DNA of 49,589 bases from Zarea fungicola (Eukaryota; Ascomycota; Sordariomycetes; Hypocreales; Cordycipitaceae). The position numbers and the translations under genes were made by a program. Positions 13,201-23,296 of the stretch are shown piece after piece. The DNA is taken from NCBI GenBank assembly GCA_900169235.1, contig FWCC01000086.1:1-49589 (forward strand), in the 5' to 3' direction. A model generated the notes under the pieces. It saw nothing but the letters and a program-made list of their open reading frames with translations. It was not told the DNA's origin and did no database searches. Position 1 is the stretch's first letter, and the number at the start of each line of letters is the position of its first letter.

Positions 13201-13459
13201 CGAGGATGGGCAGCGAATCCTGCGGGCCAACTTTGGGACGCAGGACGGCGCGAGCTTTCACGCGGCGCACTATTCAACGGCCGACGTGGACGCCGCGCAG
13301 CACCCGTACGAGCTGCGCCGCCACAAGAGAGGGGACACCATGGTCCGGCTAGACTGGCTGCACCATGGTCTAGGCGGCGCGTCGTGCGGCCCGTGGACGC
13401 TCCCGCAGTACTGCCTGTATACGAATCAAGAGTTTGATGTTGAGGTTTTGTTGGATTAG
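10276..13459 (+). CDS. Intracellular beta-galactosidase, GH2 family (LacZ type)
   Basis: A retaining glycosidase that hydrolyses terminal beta-D-galactosides such as lactose. Exons 10276-11922, 11980-12283 and 12342-13459 join to 3069 nt, 1022 aa, almost exactly the length of bacterial LacZ. The order is an N-terminal galactose-binding jelly roll (about 50-215), an Ig-like domain, a TIM barrel and a C-terminal beta-galactosidase small-chain domain. The acid/base Glu449 lies in WSLGNES and the nucleophile Glu513 in ICEFLHAMGNS, matching the two classical GH2 signatures. Exon 1 ends just after the FVWEWNNH motif. There is no signal peptide, so the enzyme should be cytosolic, unlike the secreted GH35 enzymes common in fungi. 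The final exon is more G+C-rich than its surroundings, but the introns argue for long residence in fungi. No lactose permease gene lies next to it. Confidence 0.95.
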
Positions 13460-14652
13460 GTCTGGGTAGGGGCGTGGAGTGCTCAGTGTGTACAATGACA
13501 GCTTCTGGATATTCGCATTCGATCCTTGTTCCTTTTTTTGTTTACTTTAATTTTGTGCATGAATTGACGTCAGCAAGCCCTCTGATGATCAAACGTCGTG
13601 ATAACGTGTGCAGTTTGTAACGATAGCCTGCTGATCTGACACCACCAACCCTGTCATCTTTTCCTGCGGGCTTGCATTAGAGGTCGATGCACGACCTCGA
13701 CTGTGGTCACACAACGTCTGACAGAATAAAAATATCAGCCTCTCGCCGATTAGCTCTCCTTTCCTTTTTTTTTTTTTTTNNTTTTTTTTTTTTTTTTTTG
13801 GTCATTTCAATTTCCTTCAGCTGTACTGGTACTCGGGTTATTTGTATTGACGCACGATTGGCAAAGGACCTGCATGTCTTAGCCAGGGCCAGCCACATCT
13901 CTCGTAGCTTGGTACTGGATTAGGCTGTTGGACGCATGCACCCGTCTTTTCTCTATTAAAGCCACCGTGGATTTATTGAAAGGATTTCTATCTCTTCCAC
14001 AATTTTCCTGCTTTATTGACACCCTGTTGACAGGCAGGGAATCATGGCACCTCCAGGGCTTCTTCGCAGCGGCACGGTCGAGCTCGCCGGTAATCCTTCT
14101 CCTTCATCAGGCCAGTCGTCGTTGGGCTGTGATGGCTGCGTCAAGATTGCCCAGTCAGAGCAGCTTCGCCGGAACGTACCAGCCCCAGAACAGGGTAAGT
14201 AATATATTTTAAATTTTATTTCATATTTCCCAAATTTAGCAATTTCCCCCTTTATTACCAGGTCACTCACTGTCAGAGCCGACAAAATACCTGGTCGCTG
14301 TCGGTGCTCACTGCTCACTCCAAGGCCTTGTCTCCACTGAAAATCGCAATGACACAATTCCATCACACCATCGGAGTTCCATCGGCCAAGACAAAACTTG
14401 TTGCTGGCCAAAAAAGTTTACTTGGCCGCGCTTTGCTTTTATTTACTTCCACTCTCTACGACATCTTTCTTTTTCTATTGCTCTTCTCCCTCTCCTCAAC
14501 CAATTTTCCCAATTTCTCATGCAGGCCGTTAGCTCCAGTCTCCATTGACTTTACGACGATTGCATAGAGAACACATTGTCCTATACTCTACTTCCTCGTT
14601 TCTGGCTCGCACGCGATCACTTGGAGTCTTGGACTCCGTGAATATCTACACA
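13460..14652. other. Intergenic region and probable DUG2 leader, with an unresolved poly(T) tract
   Basis: This covers the beta-galactosidase 3' region, a poly(T) tract interrupted by NN, and a C/T-rich stretch (14420-14560) that looks like the DUG2 transcription-start region. A two-exon open frame (14044-14194 joined to 14262-14548) can be built here with a good GTAAGT donor. I regard it as a possible spliced leader or upstream ORF, not an established gene. Confidence 0.45.
13765..13799. repeat. Poly(T) homopolymer with two undetermined bases
   Basis: About 33 T residues are interrupted by NN at 13780-13781. The true length of the tract is unknown, and the NN is probably a sequencing or assembly artefact. 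Confidence 0.9.
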
Positions 14653-17428
14653 ATGCCGTCGCTTACAACCGAGACAGTAATCTCTGCAGCCGTCGACGCA
14701 GACGAATGCCCCGAGAACAAACCCAAGCTCCGCCACAGCCTCAAGCACGGCAGCGCCATCCTCGCCCTCGCAGCCAACGCCGACCACGACACCATATACG
14801 CCGGCACCCAGGACGGCGAGATCATCACCTGGTCCCTGTCCACCTTTCACCAGCTCCGCCACGTCCAGGCGCACAAGCGCAGCATCCTCTCCCTCTTCCT
14901 CTCCCCCGACGGCAACCTCCTCTTCTCCAGCGCCGGCGACCCCATCATCAACGTCTGGTGCCCCAAGACGCTGCGCCACCTGTACGAGATCTACGGCACC
15001 TACGACGTCGGTGACATCTTCAGCACCGCCTACAGCGCCCAGCACGACACCCTGTACCTCGGCGCCCAGAATACCTCGATCCAGTGGGTGCGCCTCGGCG
15101 ACCCCAGCGCCGTCGTCAGCGCCGGCTCGCAGAAGCACCCGGACCGGCGCAACCATAGGTTCTTCGACTCCAAGGCCGTCGGCGGCTCGAGCACGCCGCG
15201 ACGCAACGAGGACCGCTGGGCGCTCATCCCACGCGCCAACACCGTGCTCGAGATTGACAGCGGCTCCATCCGCAACTTTGCCCATTATGGCTATGTGTAC
15301 TGCATGCTTATGTCCAAGGGCCCCACGGTGCTCGTCGACGAGGATGATGACGTCCTCATCTCGGGTGCTGGTGATGGCACCATTAAGCTCTGGGCTCTGG
15401 GCCGTGGCACACGCGAGGGTCTGGACGAGGGCGAGCCTGATCGGGGGACTATTGAGGAGATTATGACGCTGGGGACAGATGACGCCGAGTCTGTGCTCTC
15501 GCTAGCCATTGATGGGTCATTCCTCTACTCGGGGAAGCTGGACGGCATCGTCGAGCTCTGGGACCTCGACACTGCTCAGAAACTGAGAGTCATAAAGGCT
15601 GGTGAGTCCGACATAATGTCGCTCCAAATGGCTTGTGGTCTTCTCTGGACGGGGTCCACAGATGGCCATGCAAGTGTGAGTACAAAGTCAACCCCTTCTT
15701 TAAATCTAATGATCCTTTTATCGCTGACTACGTGGTCAGAAATTCAGCACGGTGCACTACGGCAAGTATCAGCACCCGACCGACAAAATTGCGCAAAAAT
15801 ACCAGTGTCTTGGTCGCTGGAAGGCGCACGAGGGCAAAATTTTGGCTTCGGCTGTAGTGGACTACCACAACGAGCACTTTTACATTACCGGGGCCAACGA
15901 CGACGATATCAGCATCTGGGAGGTCACCGGATCTGACACCACGGCGACTGATGTTGCCGAGGGCGGCGACGACCCCCTCATCTCCACGCTCGTCGACTTT
16001 GTCTCGTTCAAGACCGTCTCCTCCAAGCCAGAGTTTGCCGAGGACTGTCGCAGGGGGGCAACGTATCTCGGTGCGTTGTTTAAGCGGCTTGGCGGCGACG
16101 TCGAGATGCTCAGCACGGAAACGGGACACAACCCCGTCGTCTTTGCCAAGTTCTCGGCCAAGCAGGAATCGGCCAAGACTCGAAAGCGCATCCTGTTCTA
16201 TGGTCATTACGACGTCGTGGCCGCCGACAACGCCGCGGGCAAGTGGGCGACGGATCCCTTTGCCGTGACGGGCATCAATGGATACATTTACGGGCGTGGC
16301 GTCAGCGACAACAAGGGCCCCATTGTGGCTGCCCTGTATGCAGTAACGGACCTAATGCAGGCCAAGCAGCTGGAAAACGACATAATTTTTCTCATCGAGG
16401 GCGAGGAAGAGTACGGCTCGCGGGGTTTTAAGGAGGCTGTGCGGCAAAACAAGGACCGCATTGGCCATATTGACTATATTCTGCTGGCAAACAGCTACTG
16501 GTTGGATGACGAGGTGCCATGCCTGACCTATGGTCTGCGCGGTGTTTTACACGCCACCGTCTGTGTGGACTCGCCGCGACCGGATACGCACTCTGGTGTG
16601 GATGGTTCGTTCATGATGAATGAGCCGCTGTCCGACTTGACCTACATTGTCTCCAAGCTCAAAGGCCCCGCCAACAGGATCCAGATCCGGGGCTTCTACA
16701 GCGGGATCCCCGCGCTGACACCGGCAGAGGAGGCACGCTACGACGACATCGTGTCCATCCTGAAGCGCGGCCGCTCGGACAACATATCCGAGGACAACCT
16801 CAAGCGGTCGCTGATGGCGCGCTGGCGCGAGCCCAACCTGACGGTGCACAGCTACAAGGTGTCGGGCCCGGACGGCAGCCTGGTCAGCAGCCACGCCAAC
16901 TCGCACATTAGCCTGCGTCTGGTGCCAGGGCAAGAGGTCAACACGGTGGCCGACGAGCTCACAAAGGTTCTCGAGCAGCAGTTTGCCACGCTGGCGTCGC
17001 AGAATCAGCTGACAATTAGCATCGACAACAAGGCTGAGCCTTGGCTGGGCGACACATCAAACAGTATCTTCCGCACCCTCGAGCAGGCCATTATTGAATC
17101 CTGGCCAGACTCGTTTGACACTAGCACCGGGGGGCATGACAGCAATAACACAGACAAGCTAGAAACAGAGCAGTCGTCTGTTGCTACTGGTAGTGGCCCA
17201 AGAGACAAGACACAAAACCGCCCTCCAAAGCCTAGAGGACCCCTCTATATCAGAGAGGGCGGCTCCATTCCCGCGATTCGGTTCCTGGAAAAGGAGTTTA
17301 AAGCCCCCGCCGCGCATCTACCGTGCGGTCGGGCGAGCGACTCGGCGCATCTGAGCAACGAGCGCATGAGTGTTGTGAATTTGTTAAAGGCCCGTGAGAT
17401 TATGGGGAAAGTCTTTCGCAGGCTTTAA
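14653..17428 (+). CDS. DUG2: Glutathione-degradosome subunit Dug2: WD40 repeats fused to M20 peptidase
   Basis: In yeast, Dug2 binds the glutamine-amidotransferase-like Dug3, and the complex cleaves the gamma-glutamyl bond of glutathione in the cytosol. Exons 14653-15675 and 15740-17428 give 2712 nt, 903 aa, close to yeast Dug2 (about 880). The N-terminal 400 residues hold roughly six WD40 blades, seen as repeated GTxDGxIxxW-like endings (for example DGTIKLW, DGIVELW, DDISIW). The C-terminal half is an M20 metallopeptidase: GHYDVV with His497 and Asp499, GRGVSDNKGP for the bridging Asp, and EGEEEYGS for the catalytic/metal Glu pair. The fusion order is diagnostic of Dug2 as opposed to Dug1-type carnosinases. 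The intron (64 nt, branch GCTGACT) lies in the last part of the WD40 region. The start is the first in-frame ATG. Dug3 is not in this window. Confidence 0.93.
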
Positions 17429-17775
17429 GAACGCATGACAGGACAGAAGAAGCATGAATAGCGTGTGATGATACCCTTTTCTTTTGGTTGAAGTTTTCGA
17501 AAGGAAAAGAAAAAAGGAAATAGCCAGTGTATTAATAGTAAATAGACGATTTTATATTCCAAGGAAATTTTTAAATGCTCTTATTCAATAATCCTGTCAT
17601 CGGGGACATTAACCAAGACAGCCAAATGTGGGGGTTTTGACTAATAACGGCCAACACACTCTACGCGTGTTTGCAGCCCCGCGACGCGTCTTCCCCAAGC
17701 TAGCATCAACTTCAGACTTGCCAATCCTCCAACACTTTCGATACAAGATTAAAAAAAAAAATAGAACCACCCAAA
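17429..17775. other. Intergenic region between DUG2 and thymidylate synthase
   Basis: AT-rich 3' region of DUG2 followed by the short thymidylate-synthase promoter. There is an A-run at 17751-17761 just before the leader. No gene seen. Confidence 0.5.
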
Positions 17776-18818
17776 ATGACGCAGACAAAGCCACATGAAG
17801 AGCATCAATACCTTGATCTCGTTCGCGAGATTCTAGAGGATGGCGAGCATAGACCAGACCGGTAAACCAACCCTACATAATCCGCTTCAATCAACCCCCG
17901 TCTACTCAGGCTGACAAGTTGTTCCTTCTCGCCAGCACCGGCACCGGTACCGTCTCAATATTCGCCCCTCGGCCGCTCAAGTTCTCCCTCTCCGACGCCT
18001 CTGGCACCCCGATCCTGCCCCTCCTCACCACCAAGCGCGTCTTCCTCCGTGCCGTTGTTGCCGAGCTGCTGTGGTTTGTCGCCGGCAGCACGTCGTCCCT
18101 GCCGCTCAGCGAGGCCGGCGTCAAGATCTGGGACGGCAACGGCTCGCGCGAATTCCTCGACAACGTCGGCCTGTCCCACCGCGCTGTCGGCGACCTAGGC
18201 CCCGTGTACGGCTTCCAGTGGCGCCACTTTGGCGCTGACTACGTCGACGCCCAGACCGACTACACAGGCCAGGGCGTGGACCAGCTCGCCGAGGTGATTG
18301 ACAAGCTGCGCAACAAGCCGTACGACCGGCGTATCATCCTGTCGGCGTGGAACCCGCGCGACCTGAAGCTCATGGCGCTGCCACCGTGTCACATGTTTGC
18401 GCAGTTTTACGTATCCTACCCGCGGGGCAAGGATGAGAAGAACAATAACGGCACAGAAGGAGACGGGGAGGCGGAGAAGAAGCCCAAGGGACACTTGCAC
18501 TGCCAGCTGTACCAGCGGTCGTGCGACATGGGGCTCGGCGTCCCTTTCAACATTGCCAGCTACGCGCTGCTGACGCACATGCTCGCGCACGTGTGCGAGC
18601 TGGTGCCGGGGACATTTACGCACGTCATGGGCGACGCGCACGTCTATCTGGATCACACTGAGGCTCTCAAGGTACAGTTGGAGCGTGAACCGCGTGACTT
18701 TCCGACGCTGGAGATTGTGCGGGAGCAAGGGGGTAGTATTGACGGGTGGAAGGCGGAGGACTTTGTTGTCAAGGGCTATGATCCACACAAGACGATTGCG
18801 ATGAAGATGTCGGTTTAA
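17776..18818 (+). CDS. Thymidylate synthase
   Basis: Converts dUMP and 5,10-methylenetetrahydrofolate to dTMP and dihydrofolate. Exons 17776-17861 and 17936-18818 join in frame (969 nt, 322 aa). The short first exon carries YLDLVREIL and ends inside the RTGTGT phosphate-binding loop, so the 74-nt intron splits that motif. The catalytic Cys180 lies in [24 protein letters not shown] carries the dUMP-binding Arg, Ser, Asp and Asn residues. The C-terminus AMKMSV ends in the family's hydrophobic tail residue. A charged, Asn/Gly/Glu-rich insertion of about 22 residues (about 191-213) sits between the strand after the catalytic Cys and the HCQLYQRS motif. Insertions at this place are common in fungal enzymes and are probably a surface loop. 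The gene converges on the MFS gene downstream. Confidence 0.96.
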
Positions 18819-19061
18819 ACACGGACCGAGAAAATTGCGTTGAGAGCTTGGGTAGATATATAGATCATGAGGAATGGGGTAATATATGTATTAGTATAAA
18901 CCAGGCATTTACAGACTCTCCATTCAACTGGACAGTCATGAATATTGCAAAGAAATGACAGTATAACTAGCGATTTTGAACCTTTGAGATTATAATTTCG
19001 TAATATGAGAGTCTATAACAAAATGGTTGTGGTTTTATATGTATATGTATGAAGAAACTTT

Positions 19062-20753
19062 TCAGGTACTGGTCTCGTACCGACTTCGTTTCCGAATCTT
19101 GTCGCCATAAGCCCAAAAACACCACGGAATCGGCGCCATCGCCAACGCCACGCCACCCAGCAGCGTCGTTGCCCACCCAACCCCGAGCCGCTCATACATG
19201 GGCAGCACAAAGAGGGGAAACGCCGCTGACAGCACGTACCGGCTCATCATCATGGCGCCCGCCGCCGAAGCGCCATACAGCGGGCCGTACGCGTCCAGCA
19301 TGAACAGGTTCGCGCTTGCGTAGAGGAGCACCGAGCTGAACATGACGCACGCCTGAAAAAGAATTGGCGCGATCCAGTGCACACGGCTCTCCGCGGTCCA
19401 CGCGCTCGCAAACAAGCTGCTGGGTAACAAAAGACTGCCCACGAGGGCGCCGATGAGACGGTGTTCCGGCGGAAACGGCACCCCATCTCCCCCGTTACCG
19501 CTCCGTGACTCATCCTGCTGCTGCCAACGGAGGAGACGGGGTTGATAGTAGTATACATCAATCAGGACGAGCGGGAGCGCGGCGCAGAGTGTGCCCACCA
19601 TGAGGCCTAGAAACGCGAGCGACCCCCGCGGCTGCGTGAAGCCGTAGTAGTGCTCAAAGATCCACGGCACGGCCACGACAAAGGTATACAGCAGCGCAAA
19701 CAGGAAGCCGCAGTACAGGCTCACCAGCGACACGATGGGCTCCGTGAAGAGCATGTGCAGCGGCCGCTGGATCAGCGTCGTGGCAAAGTAGCGAAACGCG
19801 CGGCCGGGGGACGTCCGCTGCGAGGCCGAGTCGTACAGGCCCAGGCGTATGGCGCGCCGGCGGAGGATGATCTTCTTGTACGTCTCGCGCGTGAGGAAGA
19901 CCACGGGGAGGTAAAAGGCCGCCGCGAGGATCATGGACGACCACTGCGTCCAGCGCCACCCCCCGCCGGAGGCGTGCACGAGGAATCCGCCCATCAGCGG
20001 GCCGAGGGCGGCGCCAAAGTTGGGAATGGTGTAGTACACACCGAGCGTGACGCCGCGGTAACGGCTCGGCGTGTAGTCAAGCATGGTAGCGGGCGCGTTG
20101 TTGATGAGCGGGGCGGCAAACATGCCGGCGAAGAAGCGGCACGCGACGAGGCTCGCCATGCCGGATGGGGTGGCAGCGAGGGCGGCGCCGAGGGTGAAGA
20201 GCATAAATATCGGCGCCGTGACGAGGACCACGGCGCGCCGGCCGTAAGTCTCGGAGAGCGGGGCGCCGACGAGCGGGCCAAAGGCGAGGCCTAGGTTGTA
20301 CAGGGAGAGCGGGAGGACGGCGACCTCGCGGCTGGTGTGAAATGCCGAGGCGACGGCGTCCTGCGCGGGCGCGTAGAGTGCGCCGACGAGGGTGGCGACC
20401 ATGGCGAGGAGCGTGAGGGCGGTAGACGAGGCGACGCGCAGAGCGAGCGGGAAGTTGCGCGGGTTGTCCGGGTCGGAGGGGCCGGTCCAGTCAAAGGCGG
20501 CGTTCATGGCGGCCATGCCCCGACGGATCTCGAGATCGCCGCAGATTGTGTTATGGGCAGCGGGACGGGCATCATCCAGCCGCGACGGATCGGTGACCGT
20601 ACGTGGCGCGGTAATGCCTTGTGTGTTAATTCTATTGTCACCGGTTTTGGGCTGGGTGTTGGCTGCGCCTGGGATGACGGGTGCGCATACACGATCTACC
20701 CCAGACGCACATTGTGTCATTTCTGACATTTTGGACAATTGTGGCGATGCCAT
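19062..20753 (-). CDS. MFS transporter, DHA1 (drug:H+ antiporter) type
   Basis: A single uninterrupted frame of 563 aa. The N-terminal 95 residues are soluble. They are followed by PDNPRNFPLALR, the pre-TM1 signature of fungal DHA1 transporters (polyamine/fluconazole-resistance type), and twelve predicted helices. The motif-A loop is GAPLSETYGRRAV after TM2, and motif C-like glycines lie in FGAALGPLMGGF (TM5). A basic cytosolic loop (YKKIILRRRAIRLGLYD) separates the two halves. The start is the first ATG at 20753; a second in-frame ATG lies eight codons later. The likely role is proton-driven export of small organic compounds at the plasma membrane, with substrate unknown. Strong G+C bias gives long shadow frames on the other strands. 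Confidence 0.9.
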   Translation of the reverse strand: MASPQLSKMSEMTQCASGVDRVCAPVIPGAANTQPKTGDNRINTQGITAPRTVTDPSRLDDARPAAHNTICGDLEIRRGMAAMNAAFDWTGPSDPDNPRNFPLALRVASSTALTLLAMVATLVGALYAPAQDAVASAFHTSREVAVLPLSLYNLGLAFGPLVGAPLSETYGRRAVVLVTAPIFMLFTLGAALAATPSGMASLVACRFFAGMFAAPLINNAPATMLDYTPSRYRGVTLGVYYTIPNFGAALGPLMGGFLVHASGGGWRWTQWSSMILAAAFYLPVVFLTRETYKKIILRRRAIRLGLYDSASQRTSPGRAFRYFATTLIQRPLHMLFTEPIVSLVSLYCGFLFALLYTFVVAVPWIFEHYYGFTQPRGSLAFLGLMVGTLCAALPLVLIDVYYYQPRLLRWQQQDESRSGNGGDGVPFPPEHRLIGALVGSLLLPSSLFASAWTAESRVHWIAPILFQACVMFSSVLLYASANLFMLDAYGPLYGASAAGAMMMSRYVLSAAFPLFVLPMYERLGVGWATTLLGGVALAMAPIPWCFWAYGDKIRKRSRYETST

Positions 20754-21405
20754 CCTGTATGGAAAGAAAACTTCCCTATCAACTTGACTGCATGCATGCC
20801 GTGAGTGTAATAAGCAAAATCTCCCAAATGAAAGGAACGATGTTGTAATATGTGGGGGGTTGGTGGGTGAGCCGGCTATTAAAATGGACCTTGGTTAAAG
20901 AGGTGAACTCTTTCCGGACTATCGAGTAAATGGCTCGATGGGAATGCCTGTTCACATTGTGCGATAATCAAGTCGGCTGCATGATGGGGCCGGTGACATT
21001 AAAAAAATTGTCATCTACGAATATTTGTGAAAGGGGGAAGTAGTGGAGGTTGCAACATTGGCTTAAAAAAAAATTGAAGTCGCCGAATAAATCTGAAGAA
21101 GACGGCGCCGAGGGTTTGTGAGTGGCCGGCACCGGGCCGATTAGCCTCCTAATAATTGCCGTATTCGACAGCTAGTCCACGGGCTCCGCTCCGCTCCGCT
21201 CCGGACTCGGCCGGTATGTCTCTATTGCTCTACGGAGAGCAGCTTTGTCTGCATGTCGAATCACGTAAAACAAACAGTTCAAGAATCTCTTCTTAATAAA
21301 TCTCAAATGGGTATGATCATTTTAGAACTACTACACAACTATGTATACATCATCTTCGTTATCCTTCATTCCAACATTTGGGGCTGTTCCCAATGTTTTC
21401 GGTTT
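20754..21405. other. Intergenic region between DHA1 MFS and PTR2 genes
   Basis: This contains the promoter of the minus-strand MFS gene and the 3' region of PTR2. A perfect short tandem repeat lies at 21184-21203. An AT-rich tract follows from 21260. No gene seen. Confidence 0.5.
21184..21203. repeat. Short tandem repeat, (CTCCG) x 4
   Basis: Four perfect copies of the 5-mer CTCCG in an otherwise non-repetitive intergenic stretch. Confidence 0.9.
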
Positions 21406-23296
21406 TTAATTGTTTCGCTCAATATCTGCAGCCTTTCCCAGGCCCGGTTGGTTCTGACCAATATACTCCGACTTCTTGAGCATGTTCCACTTGTCCTCGT
21501 CAGAGTCAAGGTGGCGGAAGCAAAACCAGAAAGCAACACCTCCGACAAAGGAGATACAAGCAATGGTGGTGTAGTTCCAGACAAGAAGAGGGTCATCGGA
21601 AAGAGGGGTGAAAGCCTGGCCAATGGCAGCAGACACAGCGCTCATAAACAGATTGATACTCATAACGAGAGACTTCATGTTCTCGGGTGCCTTGGAGTAG
21701 GCATATTCGTAAGAGGTAACGTTTGTAAAGAGTTCAGCAATGCCGATGAAGATATAAGGGAGACACTGGGCCCAGACATTGATATCAGCAGGTGGGCAGG
21801 TAACCTTTTCTCCCTCGGCATTGGTGGTCTTGCCATTGGCGTTCCAGCCACAGGGGCTCTTCTGGTAGATGTAGTACTGCATGACTGCGGAGGCGACCAT
21901 GGACAATGTGGCCATGACGAAACCGGTAGTCATTCTCTTGATTGGAGTAAAGGCAATACCCCAGCGGCGAAGAAGAGGGTACAGACCATGATCAAAGATG
22001 GGAATCATAATGACAATGGAGATGGGGTTGAGGTTCTGGATGATGTCGTTGGGGACTCCATGAAGCTGCATAGTACTAGCCTGAGTGGTCAGGTTGCTGG
22101 TCATCTGGTTGTATGCAAGGAAGAAGACGGGCAGGAAAAGGAAGACCTTGCAAGCCATCAGACCACGGCGGACCTCGTCGACCCAAGCGTCGTCGTACGT
22201 CATCCATGCAGGGCGCTCGCTAACGGCGACCTTGGAAGGGCGAGCGACGTCCCAGTCAAAGCTGAAAGCAGACTTTGATCGCTTGCGTACGTAGAAGAAC
22301 ATCTTCATGAATTTTTCTAGCAGGGAACCAGTAGGAGGCGTGAGCTTGTAACTCTTCTTCTGGGACCAGAGCACAAAAGGTGCAAGCATGAAGAGGCCAG
22401 TGGGGATGAGGAAAGCGAGCCAGAAACCAACGTATTTCTCCACGTAGACCATGCCAATCTGGCCAGCTAGGGAACCAATGTTGATGCAGAGGTAGAAGTA
22501 GAGGAAAATACGGGTATTGGTGATCGCAGGGTCGACAATGACGAGCTCGCCGTTTCGTTCTTCAACTCTCATGCGAGAGTCTTCATTTTGCTCAGCGAGG
22601 AGAGGCGAAACGTTGGCCTTGAAGAAACCGGTACCGATGCAAAGACAAAGCAGACCGATGATGAAGGCACCAAAGGCAGAGTTCTTGTGAACGATGACAT
22701 TGGGAGCCGAAGCTGCGACGAGAACAACGTGGGCAATGGTGGAAATGCCAATGGCGAGATGAAGAGTCCAGAAGCGGCCCATGCGAGCATCAGCAATCCA
22801 GGCACTACTCGGCGCATTAGTATGATGTCATTACCATTAATGGAGAGAGAGGACTTTACCCAAGTAGAGGCATGATATAAGCAAAGAATTGGTTGAAGAG
22901 ACTAATACCCTGGGCAGCCTTGGGGCCCATGCCGAGAGCACCAGCCTGGGGGTTGGGGTCACCAGCGAGAGGCGCACCAGTTGTCGAGCCAGGGGGTAAG
23001 CCGTGGTTGACAAAGTTGGTGTAGAGAACGGCAGAACCGTAGTAAGAGAAACGCTCGCACAATTCAACAAAGGCGATTGTCCACATGGCCCACTTGATCT
23101 TACCAGAGACACGACGCAGAGTGTGCATCTGCTCTGGGGTTGGCTTGTCAGGCCAATCATTGTCATCAGTGGTTATGCTGTGGGTATCATTGTACTGGTG
23201 CTTCTCGTCATCAACTCTCTGGATGCCATGGTGTTCAGGATCCGCGAGACCGGCGCGCGCAATGGCGTCGTTGTCGAGATTGACGGTAGTCGTCAT
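21406..23296 (-). CDS. PTR2: Proton-coupled oligopeptide transporter, POT/PTR2 family
   Basis: Imports di- and tripeptides with protons across the plasma membrane. Exons 23296-22860 and 22804-21406 (55-nt intron) join in frame to 1836 nt, 611 aa, the usual fungal PTR2 length. The ExxERFxYYG motif of TM1 is present (E78, E81, R82, F83 to G87). GAWIADARMGRFWT after TM2 is the PTR2 family loop and is created by the splice. A long extracellular loop with Cys residues (SPCGWNANGK...VTCPPADINVWAQ) and FFLAYNQM match fungal PTR2. The start is the first ATG after an open 5' frame that contains no earlier ATG. Nitrogen and amino-acid control is usual for the family, but I see no strong site cluster. 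Confidence 0.95.

Noticed and set aside
12554..13270. Minus-strand frame of 238 codons inside the beta-galactosidase
   Set aside because: Antisense shadow of a GC-rich exon. The plus strand encodes a recognised GH2 small-chain domain.
14617..15285. Minus-strand frame of 222 codons inside DUG2
   Set aside because: Antisense shadow of the WD40 region. Its Gly/Ala/Val/Glu-rich translation reflects codon bias.
19650..20294. Plus-strand 214-codon frame opposite the DHA1 MFS gene
   Set aside because: Antisense shadow. The minus strand has all MFS motifs over 563 codons.
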